Source of the DNA: Paenibacillus sabinae T27
Lineage (GTDB): Bacteria > Bacillota > Bacilli > Paenibacillales > Paenibacillaceae
Assembly (NCBI RefSeq): GCF_000612505.1
Contig: NZ_CP004078.1
Location: 3,325,252 to 3,389,251, forward strand
Direction of reading: 5' to 3'
Length of the DNA stretch: 64,000 nt
Below the pieces are notes generated by a model that had not been told where the DNA came from, made no database searches, and saw only the letters and a list, made by a program, of their open reading frames with translations. The first letter of the stretch is position 1. Every line of letters starts with the position of its first letter. Below are positions 18,141 to 27,202 of the stretch, one piece after another. The translations under genes and the position numbers were made by a program.

Positions 18141-18575
18141 ATGACAGAACCCCCCTCACTCAAAAAAGAACCGATCGGACGCCTGATCTCCTATATTCAT
18201 AGAACCCAGCAGAAACGCTTGTCCCGCTCGCTTAGCGAATACGGCATCGGCGGCGGCGGACAATACAGCTTCCTGAAGGGAATTCTCATGACTCCGGGTA
18301 CGACTCAGGACCAGTTGACCTGTAATTTGAAGTTCGACAAAGCGACCACCGCCCGCTCGGTCAAGCAGCTGGAAGCGGCAGGCTATATTGAGCGCACAAC
18401 GGACCCGGAGGACCGCCGGTCGCATCGGCTGTACCCTACACCGAAAGCGCTCAAGTTCCAGCCGGTGCTGCAGGCCATTCTGGATGAGGGCAATGCGAAG
18501 CTGACACGCGATTTGACGGATGAAGAAGAGGATCAGCTGATCGCCCTGCTGCAAAAACTTAATCTGGAAGAATAA
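18141..18575 (+). CDS. MarR-family transcriptional regulator
   Basis: A 144-residue winged-helix repressor with the MarR core (TQDQLTCNLKFDKATTARSVKQLEAAGYIERTTDPEDRRSHRLYPTPKA). GGAAAGGAGTCCCC precedes the ATG. Divergent from the DHA2 exporter, with two palindromes between the genes; expected to repress both and be released by an exported compound. Confidence 0.88.
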   Translation: MTEPPSLKKEPIGRLISYIHRTQQKRLSRSLSEYGIGGGGQYSFLKGILMTPGTTQDQLTCNLKFDKATTARSVKQLEAAGYIERTTDPEDRRSHRLYPTPKALKFQPVLQAILDEGNAKLTRDLTDEEEDQLIALLQKLNLEE

Positions 18576-18578
18576 CAA

Positions 18579-18609
18579 ACGGCGCTTCTTCGTATGAAGA
18601 GCGCCGTTG
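18579..18609 (+). terminator. Hairpin after the MarR gene
   Basis: AACGGCGCTTCTTC and GAAGAGCGCCGTT arms form a long stem directly after the stop codon. The T-run is poor, so it may end transcription weakly or protect the 3' end. Confidence 0.5.
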
Positions 18610-18714
18610 TGCCGGTGTGTTGAAACAAAAGTCCTTTGTCACCAGCCGAATTAACCGCTAAAATGAGTAAATATTGCATAAGCTTTATTTTTTTCAGGAA
18701 AGGAACCTGTTCAC

Positions 18715-19188
18715 ATGTCTATTGAAAATGTAAAAGCACACTTCCGCGCCCTGAACAGGGAGCAGGACGTAATGGAATTTGACTCATCCAGCGCCACCGT
18801 GGAGAAAGCCGCGGAGACTATAGGCGTGATCCCCGCCCGCATTGCCAAGACGCTGTCTTTTCATGGCGAAGGCGGTTCGGCCATTCTGGTCGTCTCTGCC
18901 GGCGATACCAAGGTCGACAACAAGAAGTTTCGCACCGAGTTCGGATTTAAACCGAAAATGCTGAGTCCGGAGGAAGTGCTCGAACAAACCGGACATGCCG
19001 TCGGCGGCGTGTGCCCTTTTGGGCTGACCCATGAGCTGGATGTCTATCTCGATGTCTCCCTGAAACGCTTCGACACCCTATTCCCCGCCTGCGGCAGCTC
19101 GAATTCCGCCATTGAATTGACCTGCGGCGAACTGGAGCAGTATTCGGGCGGCAAGGCATGGATTGACGTCTGCAAAGACTGGGATTGA
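18715..19188 (+). CDS. YbaK/EbsC-family aminoacyl-tRNA deacylase
   Basis: A 157-residue protein of the YbaK/ProX editing family, which removes wrong amino acids from tRNA. Family features: RIAKTLSF, DTKVDNKKFRTEFGFKPKMLSPEEVLEQTGHAVGGVCPFGL and the C-terminal AIELTCGELEQYSGGKAWIDV. Full length for the family. AGGAACC lies before the ATG. The stop codon touches the right end of a tnpB element, so insertion may have replaced the last bases, but no domain is lost. Confidence 0.87.
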   Translation: MSIENVKAHFRALNREQDVMEFDSSSATVEKAAETIGVIPARIAKTLSFHGEGGSAILVVSAGDTKVDNKKFRTEFGFKPKMLSPEEVLEQTGHAVGGVCPFGLTHELDVYLDVSLKRFDTLFPACGSSNSAIELTCGELEQYSGGKAWIDVCKDWD

Positions 19189-19189
19189 A

Positions 19190-19420
19190 CACTCCCCCAC
19201 TTAGCTAACACTTGAAGTGGGGGATTCTTGGGTAATCCCTTCTACTGAAGGGAATTCATATCGATATTTTCTCACGAAAAATCGTATACCAAGCGATCCC
19301 TGCGGTTCCCACAGTTTTCCTAAGGAATATCTGTACCGATCTTCCCACAGTTTAAGATTTTTGCCTTAGCAAAATATCTAAAGGAAAGATAGGGTTGACG
19401 TTTAAACAGCAAGGCTTTTG
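19190..19420 (-). ncRNA. Probable omega RNA (guide RNA) of TnpB
   Basis: TnpB proteins work with a guide RNA made from the 3' end of tnpB and the right end of the element. The 210 bp between the tnpB stop and the element end hold several inverted repeats, including AATCCCTTCTACTGAAGGGAATT (about 19233-19255) and the terminal CCCCCACTT hairpin. The guide would be the flank just outside the right end. Assignment is by position and family knowledge. Confidence 0.45.
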
Positions 19421-20490
19421 ATGTTCTGTGCGGCATTTTCATCTCGATCATGAAGGGTATGGCACGATGGACATTCCCATTGCCGAACAGACAATTTCTT
19501 TACTTCGGAATGGATATAGCCGCATACATGACACCTTTGGCTCGTTGGGGCGAACGTGTCAGCCACCTTCACCGTACGTCCATACCATTCCGTTTTATAC
19601 GAAAGCTGACGGGCAAATTCACTCCAGGACGCATCGGCGATGGATTTGGCCAGCCGGTGATTTTTGAGCATGTTCGCCACTCTCAGATTTTCGATGCTGA
19701 TCGTTTGGTTTTCACGAATCAGCTTCGTGGTGAGTTGATGCAAAAAATCATGGCGGCTGCTGACGATCTTGTCATGGATTTGGGCAACCTTCTGTTTGGC
19801 TTTCTCCCAATTGGAGCCCCCTTTGTTACGGCGAGCCATGCGGCGTTGCCAAAATGCAAGTTTTTGTTCATATTTGCGAAACACCTTGGGATTGGCAATC
19901 CGAACCCCATCCGATAAGACCGCAAATTCCTTGAGTCCAAGGTCAATGCCAATCTCCTTATCGATCTGCGGCAGAGGTTTCATTTCCACTTCGCAGAGAA
20001 TGGATACAAAATACTTGCCTGCCGCATTGCGCCGCAGGGTAGCAGAAAGAATGCGACCTTCACACGCTCTGGAGTTGGCAAAGCGAAGCCATCCAAGCTT
20101 CGGAAGCTTAAGTCGGTTTCCATCGATAGCAATGTTGTCATTGGTGTATTTGGTGGTGTAGCTTTGCACAGGATGCTTTCGGCTTTTGAAACGCGGAGCC
20201 TGATTTTGTTTCTTGAAGAAACGTTCAAAGCTGTCTGCCACGTTCCGCACCGCCGATTGCAAAGCAATGCTATCTACCGATTTCAACCATTCAAATTGCT
20301 GTTTGAGTGCAGGAAGCTGTGTGGCACAGGTGTTATAGGACAACCCTTTGCCTGTTGCTGCATAGGTTTCGTTCCATTGGACTAAGAAATGATTGAAGAC
20401 AAAGCGGCAACAGCCAAACATTTGATGGATGAGTTGCCGTTGCTTGGGATTGGGATAGATGCGATATTTGTAAGCTTTATGCACCAACAT
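19402..20490 (-). CDS. tnpB: TnpB RNA-guided nuclease (OrfB_IS605)
   Basis: A 362-residue TnpB. N-terminal HTH_OrfB ([30 protein letters not shown]), then the RuvC-like nuclease with its acidic residues in GIDLGL, SIENLRV and [10 protein letters not shown], and a zinc finger CHVCGY...CPSC inside the last part. All catalytic motifs look intact. The start at M of MLVHKAYK is chosen for AAGGAGG nine bases upstream. TnpB proteins cut DNA under guidance of an RNA from the element's right end and so help keep the element in place. Confidence 0.9.
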   Translation of the reverse strand: MLVHKAYKYRIYPNPKQRQLIHQMFGCCRFVFNHFLVQWNETYAATGKGLSYNTCATQLPALKQQFEWLKSVDSIALQSAVRNVADSFERFFKKQNQAPRFKSRKHPVQSYTTKYTNDNIAIDGNRLKLPKLGWLRFANSRACEGRILSATLRRNAAGKYFVSILCEVEMKPLPQIDKEIGIDLGLKEFAVLSDGVRIANPKVFRKYEQKLAFWQRRMARRNKGGSNWEKAKQKVAQIHDKIVSSRHDFLHQLTTKLIRENQTISIENLRVANMLKNHRLAKSIADASWSEFARQLSYKTEWYGRTVKVADTFAPTSQRCHVCGYIHSEVKKLSVRQWECPSCHTLHDRDENAAQNIKSLAV

Positions 20491-20551
20491 GCCACAGAGC
20501 CTCCTTTCGTGTAGGATATTTCCATTATAGCACATATGTTCGCATTCGAGC

Positions 20552-20602
20552 AAAAAAACGCCGAGAAGACTCCTCCCTATAGAGGAAGGAGTCTTCTCGG
20601 CT
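20552..20602 (-). terminator. Terminator of the third DHA2 exporter
   Basis: Stem GCCGAGAAGACTCCT/AGGAGTCTTCTCGGC at 20560-20602, followed on the minus strand by seven T (plus 20552-20558). It lies 24 bp past the exporter stop codon and next to the left end of the tnpB element. Confidence 0.85.
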
Positions 20603-20625
20603 TTATAAGATAAAGGCCTGCCGGG

Positions 20626-22155
20626 TTAATGCCCGGCGGCCTTTTGATCTTCTGCCGTGCCTGTCATCTTGCTGCTTCCCATGAACAATGAGGATAGCAG
20701 AGCCAGAACCGCCGGAATGATAGCCCAGGCGAAAGTATCCGTGATTGAGGAAGACAGCCCCTGTGAAATCTTATCCAATATTTCCGGCGGAATTTTCGAC
20801 CTCGTATCCGGGGACAACAGCGTATGGGGGTCCGACAGATCAAACGCCCCGGCTCCGCCCTGAGCGGCTCCCGCGAACAAATGGCTAAGCCGGTTCGATA
20901 AATAATGGCTCTGAATAATGCCGAACGTGGTAATGCCTACCGTCATGCCCAAAGACCGCAGGAAGTTGAGCGTTGCGCTTGCCGATCCGCGCTGCCGGGC
21001 AGACAGGCCGTCAATGGCGGCGTTGCTCAGAACGGAGAACGACGCGCCGATGCCAAGACCGATCAGGATCATATAGAGCGTGACAATGAGCCGCGTGGAG
21101 TCCGGCTGAAGCGTGGACGCAAGCCAGGTTCCGGCCGCCAGCAGCACAAGGGTAGGAATCATCAGGCTGCGGTAGCTGTATTTGGTCATCAGGAAGCCTC
21201 CGGCGGTTGCCGTGATGACGGAGCCCACCATCATCGGCAGCAGCACCAGACCGGAGTTCGTGGCCGAACCTCCAAGCACGCCCTGAATAAAGATCGGGAT
21301 GTAGACCGAAGCGACAATAAACGCCGCGCCGCTGAACAAAGCGATCAGAATGCTGAAGGCATACAGCTTCTTGCGGAACAATCCGTAGGAGATAATCGGC
21401 TCCTCCGCTTTCGTCTCGGCGTACAGAAAGACAGCGGCGAGCACGGCAGCCGCGCCGAACAGTCCGAGAATGAACGGGGAGTTCCATGCGTATTCTTTGC
21501 CGCCCAGCTCCAGGGCAAACATCAGGGAGACTACCGCTCCCAGCAATGTGCCCGCGCCCAGCCAGTCAATCGGCTGCTTCGAATGCTCATGCGATTCCTG
21601 GTAGAAGAAAGCGACCAGGACAAAGGCAACGACGCCGAGCGGCAGATTGATGTAGAATACCCACTGCCAGGCAATATGGTCCGTAATATAGGCGCCAAGC
21701 AGCGGACCGAAGATACTGGACAGCCCGAACACCGCGCCAAAAGCGCCCCCCAGCTTCCCGCGCGACTCAAGCGGGACCGCATCGAACATAATCGTGAAGG
21801 CGATCGGCACCAGCGCTCCGCCGCCTATTCCCTGCACCGCCCGGTAAATTGCGAGTTGGGTAATGCTGTCCGCCGTGCCGCACAGCGCGGACCCTCCCAT
21901 AAACACGATGAGGCCGAATACGAAAAATCTCTTGCGGCCGTACATATCGGACAGTTTGCCGAAGATCGGCATGCCCGCCATCTCGGCGACGAGGTAAGCC
22001 GATGTGACCCAGACGAATTTGTCCATACCGCCCAATTCCCCGACGATGTTCCCCATAGCTGTCGCCACTATGGTGCTGTCCATGGAGGCCATCAGAATTC
22101 CAAGCAGAAGCCCTGTGATGACCAGACCGAGACGGTTGTTTTTGCTGCCACTCAT
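20626..22155 (-). CDS. DHA2-family MFS efflux transporter
   Basis: A 509-residue 14-helix exporter. TM1 LMASMDSTIVATAMGNIVGEL, motif A GKLSDMYGRKRFFV, motif C SSIFGPLLGAYITDHIAWQWVFYINLPLG. The ATG at 22155 is preferred, with GGAG eight bases upstream. It lies downstream of and on the same strand as the bactofilin genes (36 bp gap), so it may be read from that operon, an unusual pairing. The substrate is unknown. Confidence 0.88.
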   Translation of the reverse strand: MSGSKNNRLGLVITGLLLGILMASMDSTIVATAMGNIVGELGGMDKFVWVTSAYLVAEMAGMPIFGKLSDMYGRKRFFVFGLIVFMGGSALCGTADSITQLAIYRAVQGIGGGALVPIAFTIMFDAVPLESRGKLGGAFGAVFGLSSIFGPLLGAYITDHIAWQWVFYINLPLGVVAFVLVAFFYQESHEHSKQPIDWLGAGTLLGAVVSLMFALELGGKEYAWNSPFILGLFGAAAVLAAVFLYAETKAEEPIISYGLFRKKLYAFSILIALFSGAAFIVASVYIPIFIQGVLGGSATNSGLVLLPMMVGSVITATAGGFLMTKYSYRSLMIPTLVLLAAGTWLASTLQPDSTRLIVTLYMILIGLGIGASFSVLSNAAIDGLSARQRGSASATLNFLRSLGMTVGITTFGIIQSHYLSNRLSHLFAGAAQGGAGAFDLSDPHTLLSPDTRSKIPPEILDKISQGLSSSITDTFAWAIIPAVLALLSSLFMGSSKMTGTAEDQKAAGH

Positions 22156-22191
22156 TATCTCCACTCCAATATCTCTTTATTGTTTATCGGC

Positions 22192-22863
22192 TTACACTTT
22201 TACCTTGCGGCCCACCTTCGCGCTCCTGTGAATCTCCAGTGACTCCCTGTATTCGACCGTTTCGATTTCGCAGCCGGGGCCGATAATGACGCTTCCGCCC
22301 CTCACGATGGCTGCCGACGCATATTCAAGCTCGACGAGATCCCCTTCAATTGTTCCGCACTCGAAGCGGGCTTCCCGGCTCGGATGAACCATTGTGATCA
22401 GCTTGAATCCTTTGCTCCGCTTGATCCGGATCGCGCCTCCGCCCACATCTGCCGCCCGGCTGTACCCGAACAGGCCGATATCCAGCCGGTCTCCGCTCAG
22501 CAGTCCGCCGATCTCGAACACGCCGCTAAGTCTGAATTCTCCGGCCTCGCAGTCTTCTTTTACTTCAAGATGTCCCTCATATCCGAAACGTTCCGCCTTC
22601 ATCCGGGAATCAACCCTTAGTTCTCCCCGGCCCTTTACCGACAAGGCATCGATCCGGCCCCGGATATTACATTCGCCCGTTAGCTTGATTTCCTCCGCGC
22701 GAAGATTGCCCTCAATATCCGTATTCCCGGTCAGAGTGAATTTTACGCAGTCCACATCCCCTGTGAACCGGCATTCACCCGTTATGCCTATATTTTGAAA
22801 CGAGCCGCCCGCCGACGAAGAGTTCCCCAGAATTTTAAGATTGCGCTTGGCGAGATCAGTCAC
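22192..22863 (-). CDS. Bactofilin-like polymer-forming protein (YhbF type)
   Basis: A 223-residue beta-helix protein with repeated short hydrophobic/Gly steps (FTGDVDCVKFTLTGNTDIEGNLRAEEIKLTGECNIRGRID), the pattern of bactofilins, which assemble into cytoplasmic filaments. It pairs with the next gene, which it overlaps by 8 bp, matching the yhbE/yhbF pair of Bacillus subtilis, where the two bactofilins affect flagellar function. Assignment to YhbF rests on order. The C-terminal third carries a second repeat block. Confidence 0.78.
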   Translation of the reverse strand: MTDLAKRNLKILGNSSSAGGSFQNIGITGECRFTGDVDCVKFTLTGNTDIEGNLRAEEIKLTGECNIRGRIDALSVKGRGELRVDSRMKAERFGYEGHLEVKEDCEAGEFRLSGVFEIGGLLSGDRLDIGLFGYSRAADVGGGAIRIKRSKGFKLITMVHPSREARFECGTIEGDLVELEYASAAIVRGGSVIIGPGCEIETVEYRESLEIHRSAKVGRKVKV

Positions 22864-23557
22864 CGGTCTTCACTTCCTTTCCGACACGTGCGCCGGGATG
22901 CACCGATAATCCACTGCGGTACTCCACTAGTCCGATGCTGCAGCCTTCTCCGATGATTACGTCATTACCCCTGACGACATCCGCGGTCGTGTATTCGAGA
23001 TCCAGGTGGTCGCCCTCGATGGACTTCGCCTTAAGCTCCGATTTGAGCTTCGGGATGATTCCTCCGATCAGCCGGTTCCACCTGCTGTGGTTACCCCTGC
23101 GCACCTTCAGACTCTCGGCTCCGATTTCGCGGACCTGCCACGCTCCGTTCAAGCGGATGTCGGCAAGCCCAACGCTCAGCAAACCTTCAACCGTAAACCC
23201 GCCTTCCCCTCTCAGCTCCTCCAGCTCACAGTCTCCCCGCACGGTCACCAGTCCGTTCAGCGCACAGCTCTCGCCTTTGAAACTGCCGTCAATATGGAGC
23301 ATACCCTCCAATTTCATTCGGCCTGTCTTCAAAGAGCCTTCAAGGTTCATGATGCCGCTTACTTCCATTTCTCCGGCTTCAAGTTCGCCTTGTACCCGAA
23401 TCTGGCCGTTCGCCTTGAATAACCGCGCAGTAAGCGAATCCACAACCTTTCCCACACCGTCAATCAGAACCTGATCATAGCTTCCTCCCCCGGCGCTTCC
23501 GACCCCATTCAGAATCAGATCCGGGAGCTGTCCTTCTTCCTTGAATGTTTCCGTCAT
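22856..23557 (-). CDS. Bactofilin-like polymer-forming protein (YhbE type)
   Basis: A 233-residue paralogue of its downstream neighbour, with the same beta-helix repeats (LFKANGQIRVQGELEAGEMEVSGIMNLEGSLKTGRMKLEGML) and the same C-terminal block (VVRGNDVIIGEGCSIGLVEYRS), showing a gene duplication. It starts directly at the stop of the YhbD-like gene and overlaps the next gene by 8 bp: a tightly coupled three-gene operon. Confidence 0.78.
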   Translation of the reverse strand: MTETFKEEGQLPDLILNGVGSAGGGSYDQVLIDGVGKVVDSLTARLFKANGQIRVQGELEAGEMEVSGIMNLEGSLKTGRMKLEGMLHIDGSFKGESCALNGLVTVRGDCELEELRGEGGFTVEGLLSVGLADIRLNGAWQVREIGAESLKVRRGNHSRWNRLIGGIIPKLKSELKAKSIEGDHLDLEYTTADVVRGNDVIIGEGCSIGLVEYRSGLSVHPGARVGKEVKTGD

Positions 23558-24190
23558 TTAGGACAACCTTCCTTTCAACTGCTCGATTAAATCGCCAAGC
23601 GCCACCTTTGAAACGAGCCTCACGCCTTCATCGAAGAACAGTTCCGCTGGAGACGGAGCGAGCATGAACAGGGCAACGCCCATTTTTCGGACAAAATACA
23701 AGTCACTCGGTCTGCCCTTCAGTTCGTCGGCATGTCTGTCCAGAGTACGCAGCAGCAGTCTGCCTTCGTCCAGATTCATGTCCCCGCTGGCCAGCAAAGT
23801 ATCTACCGCAACCAGATGAAGCACCTTGTCAAAAGCGTACATGCCATCCTTATCCCGAACATCCGCGCCGTAAGTTGACAACGTCAGATCCGTAACAATG
23901 TTTCGTTCTGAAATAGTCTTTGCCGTCAGACGAAGATCACTGAATCCTGCTGTATCAGAGAGCCTGCTCGCGAGTTCATCCAGCGAAAGATCATCTTTCA
24001 TGTTTAATATATTTTGAACCCGGGCGAGCACAAGCATCTTCGGAAAAAAGGTTTCCTGTCCGGTATACGTAGATTTGCGGATAAACCATTCTTCCGGGAT
24101 CAGCTGCTTGCGTTTCCAGCGGTACAGCTGGCCGTATGATATGCCTGTCAGATCCAGCAGCTCCTTTTTGGATATCAACCCATCCTCCAT
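23558..24190 (-). CDS. YhbD-like protein with MerR-type HTH
   Basis: A 210-residue protein beginning with a helix-turn-helix (GLISKKELLDLTGISYGQLYRWKRKQLIPEEWFIRKSTYTGQETFFPK) like that of B. subtilis YhbD, then a helical domain. Starts at the M of MEDGLIS, with GAGGTG seven bases upstream. First gene of the bactofilin operon. It may regulate the operon or help assemble the filaments; the role is not known to me. Confidence 0.75.
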   Translation of the reverse strand: MEDGLISKKELLDLTGISYGQLYRWKRKQLIPEEWFIRKSTYTGQETFFPKMLVLARVQNILNMKDDLSLDELASRLSDTAGFSDLRLTAKTISERNIVTDLTLSTYGADVRDKDGMYAFDKVLHLVAVDTLLASGDMNLDEGRLLLRTLDRHADELKGRPSDLYFVRKMGVALFMLAPSPAELFFDEGVRLVSKVALGDLIEQLKGRLS

Positions 24191-24375
24191 CAGTTTCACC
24201 TCACAGAAGCATTGTAACATAACACTGTTACGTTGTAAAACAGTAATCCGGATTCATAAGGCAATCCTTGCGGTTTCTTCGGATGGGTGGATAACTCTTG
24301 GGGTTTTGTTGGTATAATGTACTTACCTATTCGCAGCATAATAACCCTAATTCGGTACATTAAGGATGGATGGAC

Positions 24376-25137
24376 ATGCTGAAGCCCAAACGGATCAAGC
24401 AGATTCAGCAGTATATTATGGAACACAGCACCGCGACGCTCGATGAACTGGTCAATGTATTCAATGTATCCAAAAATACGATTCGAAGAGATATTCAGGA
24501 GCTGGTCGAAGGAGGAGAGATCAAGAAGGTCTATGGCGGTGTAACGGCTGTACAGCTCACGCCCCTCCTCTCGTTCAACGAAAGAAAGACGCGCAACCGT
24601 TCCGAAAAACAAAGAATTGCCAAGGCGGCAGCCAGCTTTATAAACGACGGAGATATCATTTATATCGATTCCGGCACGACGACTCTGGGAATGCTTGAGT
24701 TTATCAAGCACCTTGAATTGACGCTTATTACGAGCAATCTCGATTTCATCCTAGGCGCCCTTCCCTATGGCAATTTGAACGTAATCTCAACCGGCGGCGT
24801 TCTGGAACGCAAGACGAAATCTTTTGCCAGCATCAAAAACACAGATTTGCTGAAAGCATACAACATTAATAAAGCCTTTATGGCTTCATCCGGAATTTCG
24901 CTCTCGGGCGGCGTCACCAACTCTTCACCGCTCGAAAGTGAAATCAAGCAAATTGTGACTCATAAATCCCGGGAAGTTTTCTTGCTCGCGGACCACAGCA
25001 AATTCGGCAAGCACGCGCTAATGACGTACTGCAATCTGGAAGATATCGACTACTTGATTACCGGCAGCATGCCTGGGGACGATTACCTGCAGTACGCTTT
25101 GGAGCATGAGATCAAGCTGGTCGTCGCTGACGAGTAG
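24376..25137 (+). CDS. DeoR-family transcriptional regulator
   Basis: A 253-residue repressor of the DeoR/GlpR family: N-terminal HTH (RIKQIQQYIMEHSTATLDELVNVFNVSKNTIRRDIQELVEGGEIKKVYGG) and a sugar-phosphate sensor domain with DGDIIYIDSGTTTLGMLEF, TSNLDFI and LLADHSKFGKHAL. The start at 24376 uses AAGGA nine bases upstream; an ATG two codons earlier is possible. No sugar gene lies beside it, so the target and effector are unknown. It ends opposite nifB copy 1. Confidence 0.85.
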   Translation: MLKPKRIKQIQQYIMEHSTATLDELVNVFNVSKNTIRRDIQELVEGGEIKKVYGGVTAVQLTPLLSFNERKTRNRSEKQRIAKAAASFINDGDIIYIDSGTTTLGMLEFIKHLELTLITSNLDFILGALPYGNLNVISTGGVLERKTKSFASIKNTDLLKAYNINKAFMASSGISLSGGVTNSSPLESEIKQIVTHKSREVFLLADHSKFGKHALMTYCNLEDIDYLITGSMPGDDYLQYALEHEIKLVVADE

Positions 25138-25178
25138 GGACCCCGATCATACCATTTCAATGCGGGTAATAGTCAAAA

Positions 25179-25215
25179 GAGCGCGTTCCCACCTCGTCCG
25201 GCGGGAACGCGCTCT
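25179..25215. terminator. Hairpin after the DeoR gene
   Basis: AGAGCGCGTTCCC pairs with GGGAACGCGCTCT across a 12-nt loop. It has a weak T-run, so it could serve the plus-strand gene. Confidence 0.5.
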
Positions 25216-25381
25216 GCTTGTCCGTGTAAGCGGGTCGCCACGCCGTTATCGACGGATAACAGCTAGAAGGCGAGCGCATACACGAGAATCCATCTGATGA
25301 GATTCGGGAGGGTTGATCTCATATTCGAAGCGGGCCGCGGGGCCGGTTAAGCTACGAAGCCCGCTTAATCTTCCTGGACCG

Positions 25382-26737
25382 TCACCGCGGCTGCGCAGCG
25401 GACGGGCAGGCTTCCGATGGGGAGCAGGATATGGAAGTGAAGAAGCGGTGATATTTGGCGCACTGCTCCAGCAGCTTGCTGATCTCTCCCTTTCGCGCCA
25501 GCACTGTCAGACCGGCGCGGGCCAGCCGCTCGGACGGACCGGGACCGATCGCGGCGCAGAGAACGATGGAGCAATCCTGCAGCAGCTCCACCGTCTCATC
25601 CAGAATCGCCTCCTTGTCTGCTTCCCCGCATTCGGCCTTGCCGTTGCAGTAAGCCTGAATCCGCCGAACGCCCAGCAGCTTCTGCTCTTGCCCGGACACC
25701 TCGTAGACAAGAAACTCGCGTGCATGGCCGAAATGCACATTCACCTGGCCCCCGCCGCGCGTCGCCACGGCGATGCGCAGACTTCCGCGCTCTCCTTGCT
25801 CTCCCGCATTGGCTTCGCGCCGCTTGCGCTCCGCGGCCGTCCGGTCCAGCCGGATAAGCAGCTCCTCGCGTGCTGCCGGGTCGTATTCCCGGGCCGGCGA
25901 GTTCTCGGTCTTGACGCCAAGATCATCGCCAATCAGCCCGACCGCATCGGCGCGGCATTGGCGGCAATGCCGCATTACCGGCATAACCTCCTCGCTGCGC
26001 GCCTGCACCTGAAGCGTCAGCGAATGAGCGGGCTCCTTGCGTCCCTCTTTTTCATATACGCTTCCCGGTGAGAGAATCAGCGGCATAATGTTATGCGAGA
26101 AAGCGCCTGCTGCCTTGACCGCCTCAGTCACCTTGATCAGATGGCTGTCATTAACGCCGGGAATCAACACGGAATTGACTTTGACCTTTACGCCGCGCTC
26201 CGCGATCCGCCGGATGCCCTCCAGCTGGTTGTGCAGTAACAGTTCTGCAGCGTCCTTCCCTCTGTAGGCCTTGCCTCGGTAGAACACAGCGCGGTATATC
26301 TCTGCCCCGATTTGCGGATCGACAGCATTGATCGTCACGGTCACATGGGCGATACGATGCCTGACGATATCCTCCGAATAATCGGGCAGCTTCAGCCCGT
26401 TGGTACTGAGGCACAGCTGCAGATCGGGCAGGCCTTCGGACAGCAGGCCGAAGGTTTCGAACGTCTCCCGCGGATTGGCCAGCGGATCTCCGGGTCCCGC
26501 GATGCCGACCACGGTCAGCTGCGGCAGCGAAGCCAGCGTACTGCGCACCTTGGCGTAAGCCTCCTGCGGCGTAAGCACCTTACTGACGACGCCGGGGCGG
26601 CTCTCACTGACGCAGTCATATTTAATATTGCAATAATTGCAGTTGATATTGCATTTTGGCGCTACCGCCACATGCATGCGGGCAAAATAATGATGCGCCA
26701 TCTCGTCGTAACAAGGATGGCGTGATTCGTTCGCCAA
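25382..26737 (-). CDS. nifB: NifB, nitrogenase cofactor biosynthesis radical-SAM protein (copy 1)
   Basis: A 451-residue NifB. The radical SAM domain has Cys29-x3-Cys33-x2-Cys36 inside the NifB signature (ARMHVAVAPKCNINCNYCNIKYDC), plus VGIAGPGDPLANP and LCLSTNGL. The C-terminal NifX-like domain (RIAVATRGGGQVNVHFGHAREFLVYEV) is present, and about 15 extra residues (SISCSPSEACPSAAQPR) follow it. NifB joins Fe-S clusters around a carbide to give NifB-co, the core of all nitrogenase cofactors. The TTG at 26737 is preferred over the upstream GTG codons: AAGGTGG lies eight bases before it and the length then matches copy 2. It has a consensus promoter and a long leader. No nifH, D, K, E or N follows it. 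Confidence 0.93.
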   Translation of the reverse strand: MANESRHPCYDEMAHHYFARMHVAVAPKCNINCNYCNIKYDCVSESRPGVVSKVLTPQEAYAKVRSTLASLPQLTVVGIAGPGDPLANPRETFETFGLLSEGLPDLQLCLSTNGLKLPDYSEDIVRHRIAHVTVTINAVDPQIGAEIYRAVFYRGKAYRGKDAAELLLHNQLEGIRRIAERGVKVKVNSVLIPGVNDSHLIKVTEAVKAAGAFSHNIMPLILSPGSVYEKEGRKEPAHSLTLQVQARSEEVMPVMRHCRQCRADAVGLIGDDLGVKTENSPAREYDPAAREELLIRLDRTAAERKRREANAGEQGERGSLRIAVATRGGGQVNVHFGHAREFLVYEVSGQEQKLLGVRRIQAYCNGKAECGEADKEAILDETVELLQDCSIVLCAAIGPGPSERLARAGLTVLARKGEISKLLEQCAKYHRFFTSISCSPSEACPSAAQPR

Positions 26738-27060
26738 CGCGAACACCACCTTTTCGTCAATTTTATCCAGCGTCTCCCTTCACCGCGAAGACGATGCCCC
26801 GAACTACCCTCCTTTCCATTTCAGACATCCGGTTTCCCCCGATGTCGATGCGGCGCCTATAATCGTGAATCCATTCACATTCCATTCCGGATCGGCACGC
26901 TGTTTCTATGCAAATCCGCCGAAGCATATCCCGATAGAGCAACATCATCTGGAATCCGATAACCCGTTTAAAGCGACAAAAGCCGGACAACTGCAGCTGC
27001 AGTCATCCGGCTTCCTGACATTCGGTCGGCCGTGTTTATTATCCCACAATCCCTATATAC
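26738..27060 (-). promoter_or_regulatory. Long 5' leader of nifB copy 1 with terminator-like hairpin
   Basis: About 320 nt separate the predicted start point (near 27060) from the nifB start. Thirty nt in, a small hairpin GAC-CGAAT-GTC (plus 27017-27027) is followed by AGGAAGCC, which opens a strong stem AAGCCGGA/TCCGGCTT (26980-27013) containing the palindrome ACTGCAGCTGCAGT, then TTTTG. A second hairpin, GACATC/GATGTC, lies near 26824-26846. This suggests transcription attenuation; no known riboswitch class was recognised. Confidence 0.55.
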
Positions 27061-27067
27061 TTAACGT

Positions 27068-27096
27068 ATTATAGAACGAGCCCCAGTTTCTGTCAA
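27068..27096 (-). promoter_or_regulatory. Consensus sigma-A promoter of nifB copy 1
   Basis: Minus strand -35 TTGACA (plus 27091-27096), 17-bp spacer, -10 TATAAT (plus 27068-27073): a full match to consensus. No -12/-24 element was seen. The reading that regulation then acts on the leader or through a repressor is inference. Confidence 0.8.
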
Positions 27097-27202
27097 CGGC
27101 GAATGTAACAAGCCATGGATAAGCAGCGGCGAGCGGCAATCAATGACTGATGAATGTTCTTGATTCCGTCAAATTCCGATCCGAATCCAGCCAGTAAATC
27201 TA

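Larger units (their letters stand above)
19187..20550 (-). mobile_element. IS200/IS605-group element carrying only tnpB
   Basis: A unit with tnpB but no tnpA Y1 transposase. The right end carries the subterminal hairpin of the group: CCCCCACTT (19194-19202) pairing with AAGTGGGGG (19215-19223), next to GAACACT at the flank. The left end lies near 20530-20550, just beyond the tnpB leader (CACATATGTTCG), by estimate. Such elements depend on a TnpA in trans. Exact ends are uncertain by about 10 bp. Confidence 0.65.

Noticed and set aside
20905..22242. Long plus-strand frame opposite the third DHA2 exporter
   Set aside because: Same shadow effect; no binding site or motif, and the opposite strand codes for a complete transporter.
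26763..26990. A 75-codon frame in the nifB-1 leader
   Set aside because: No ribosome binding site or family signature; it runs through leader hairpins.
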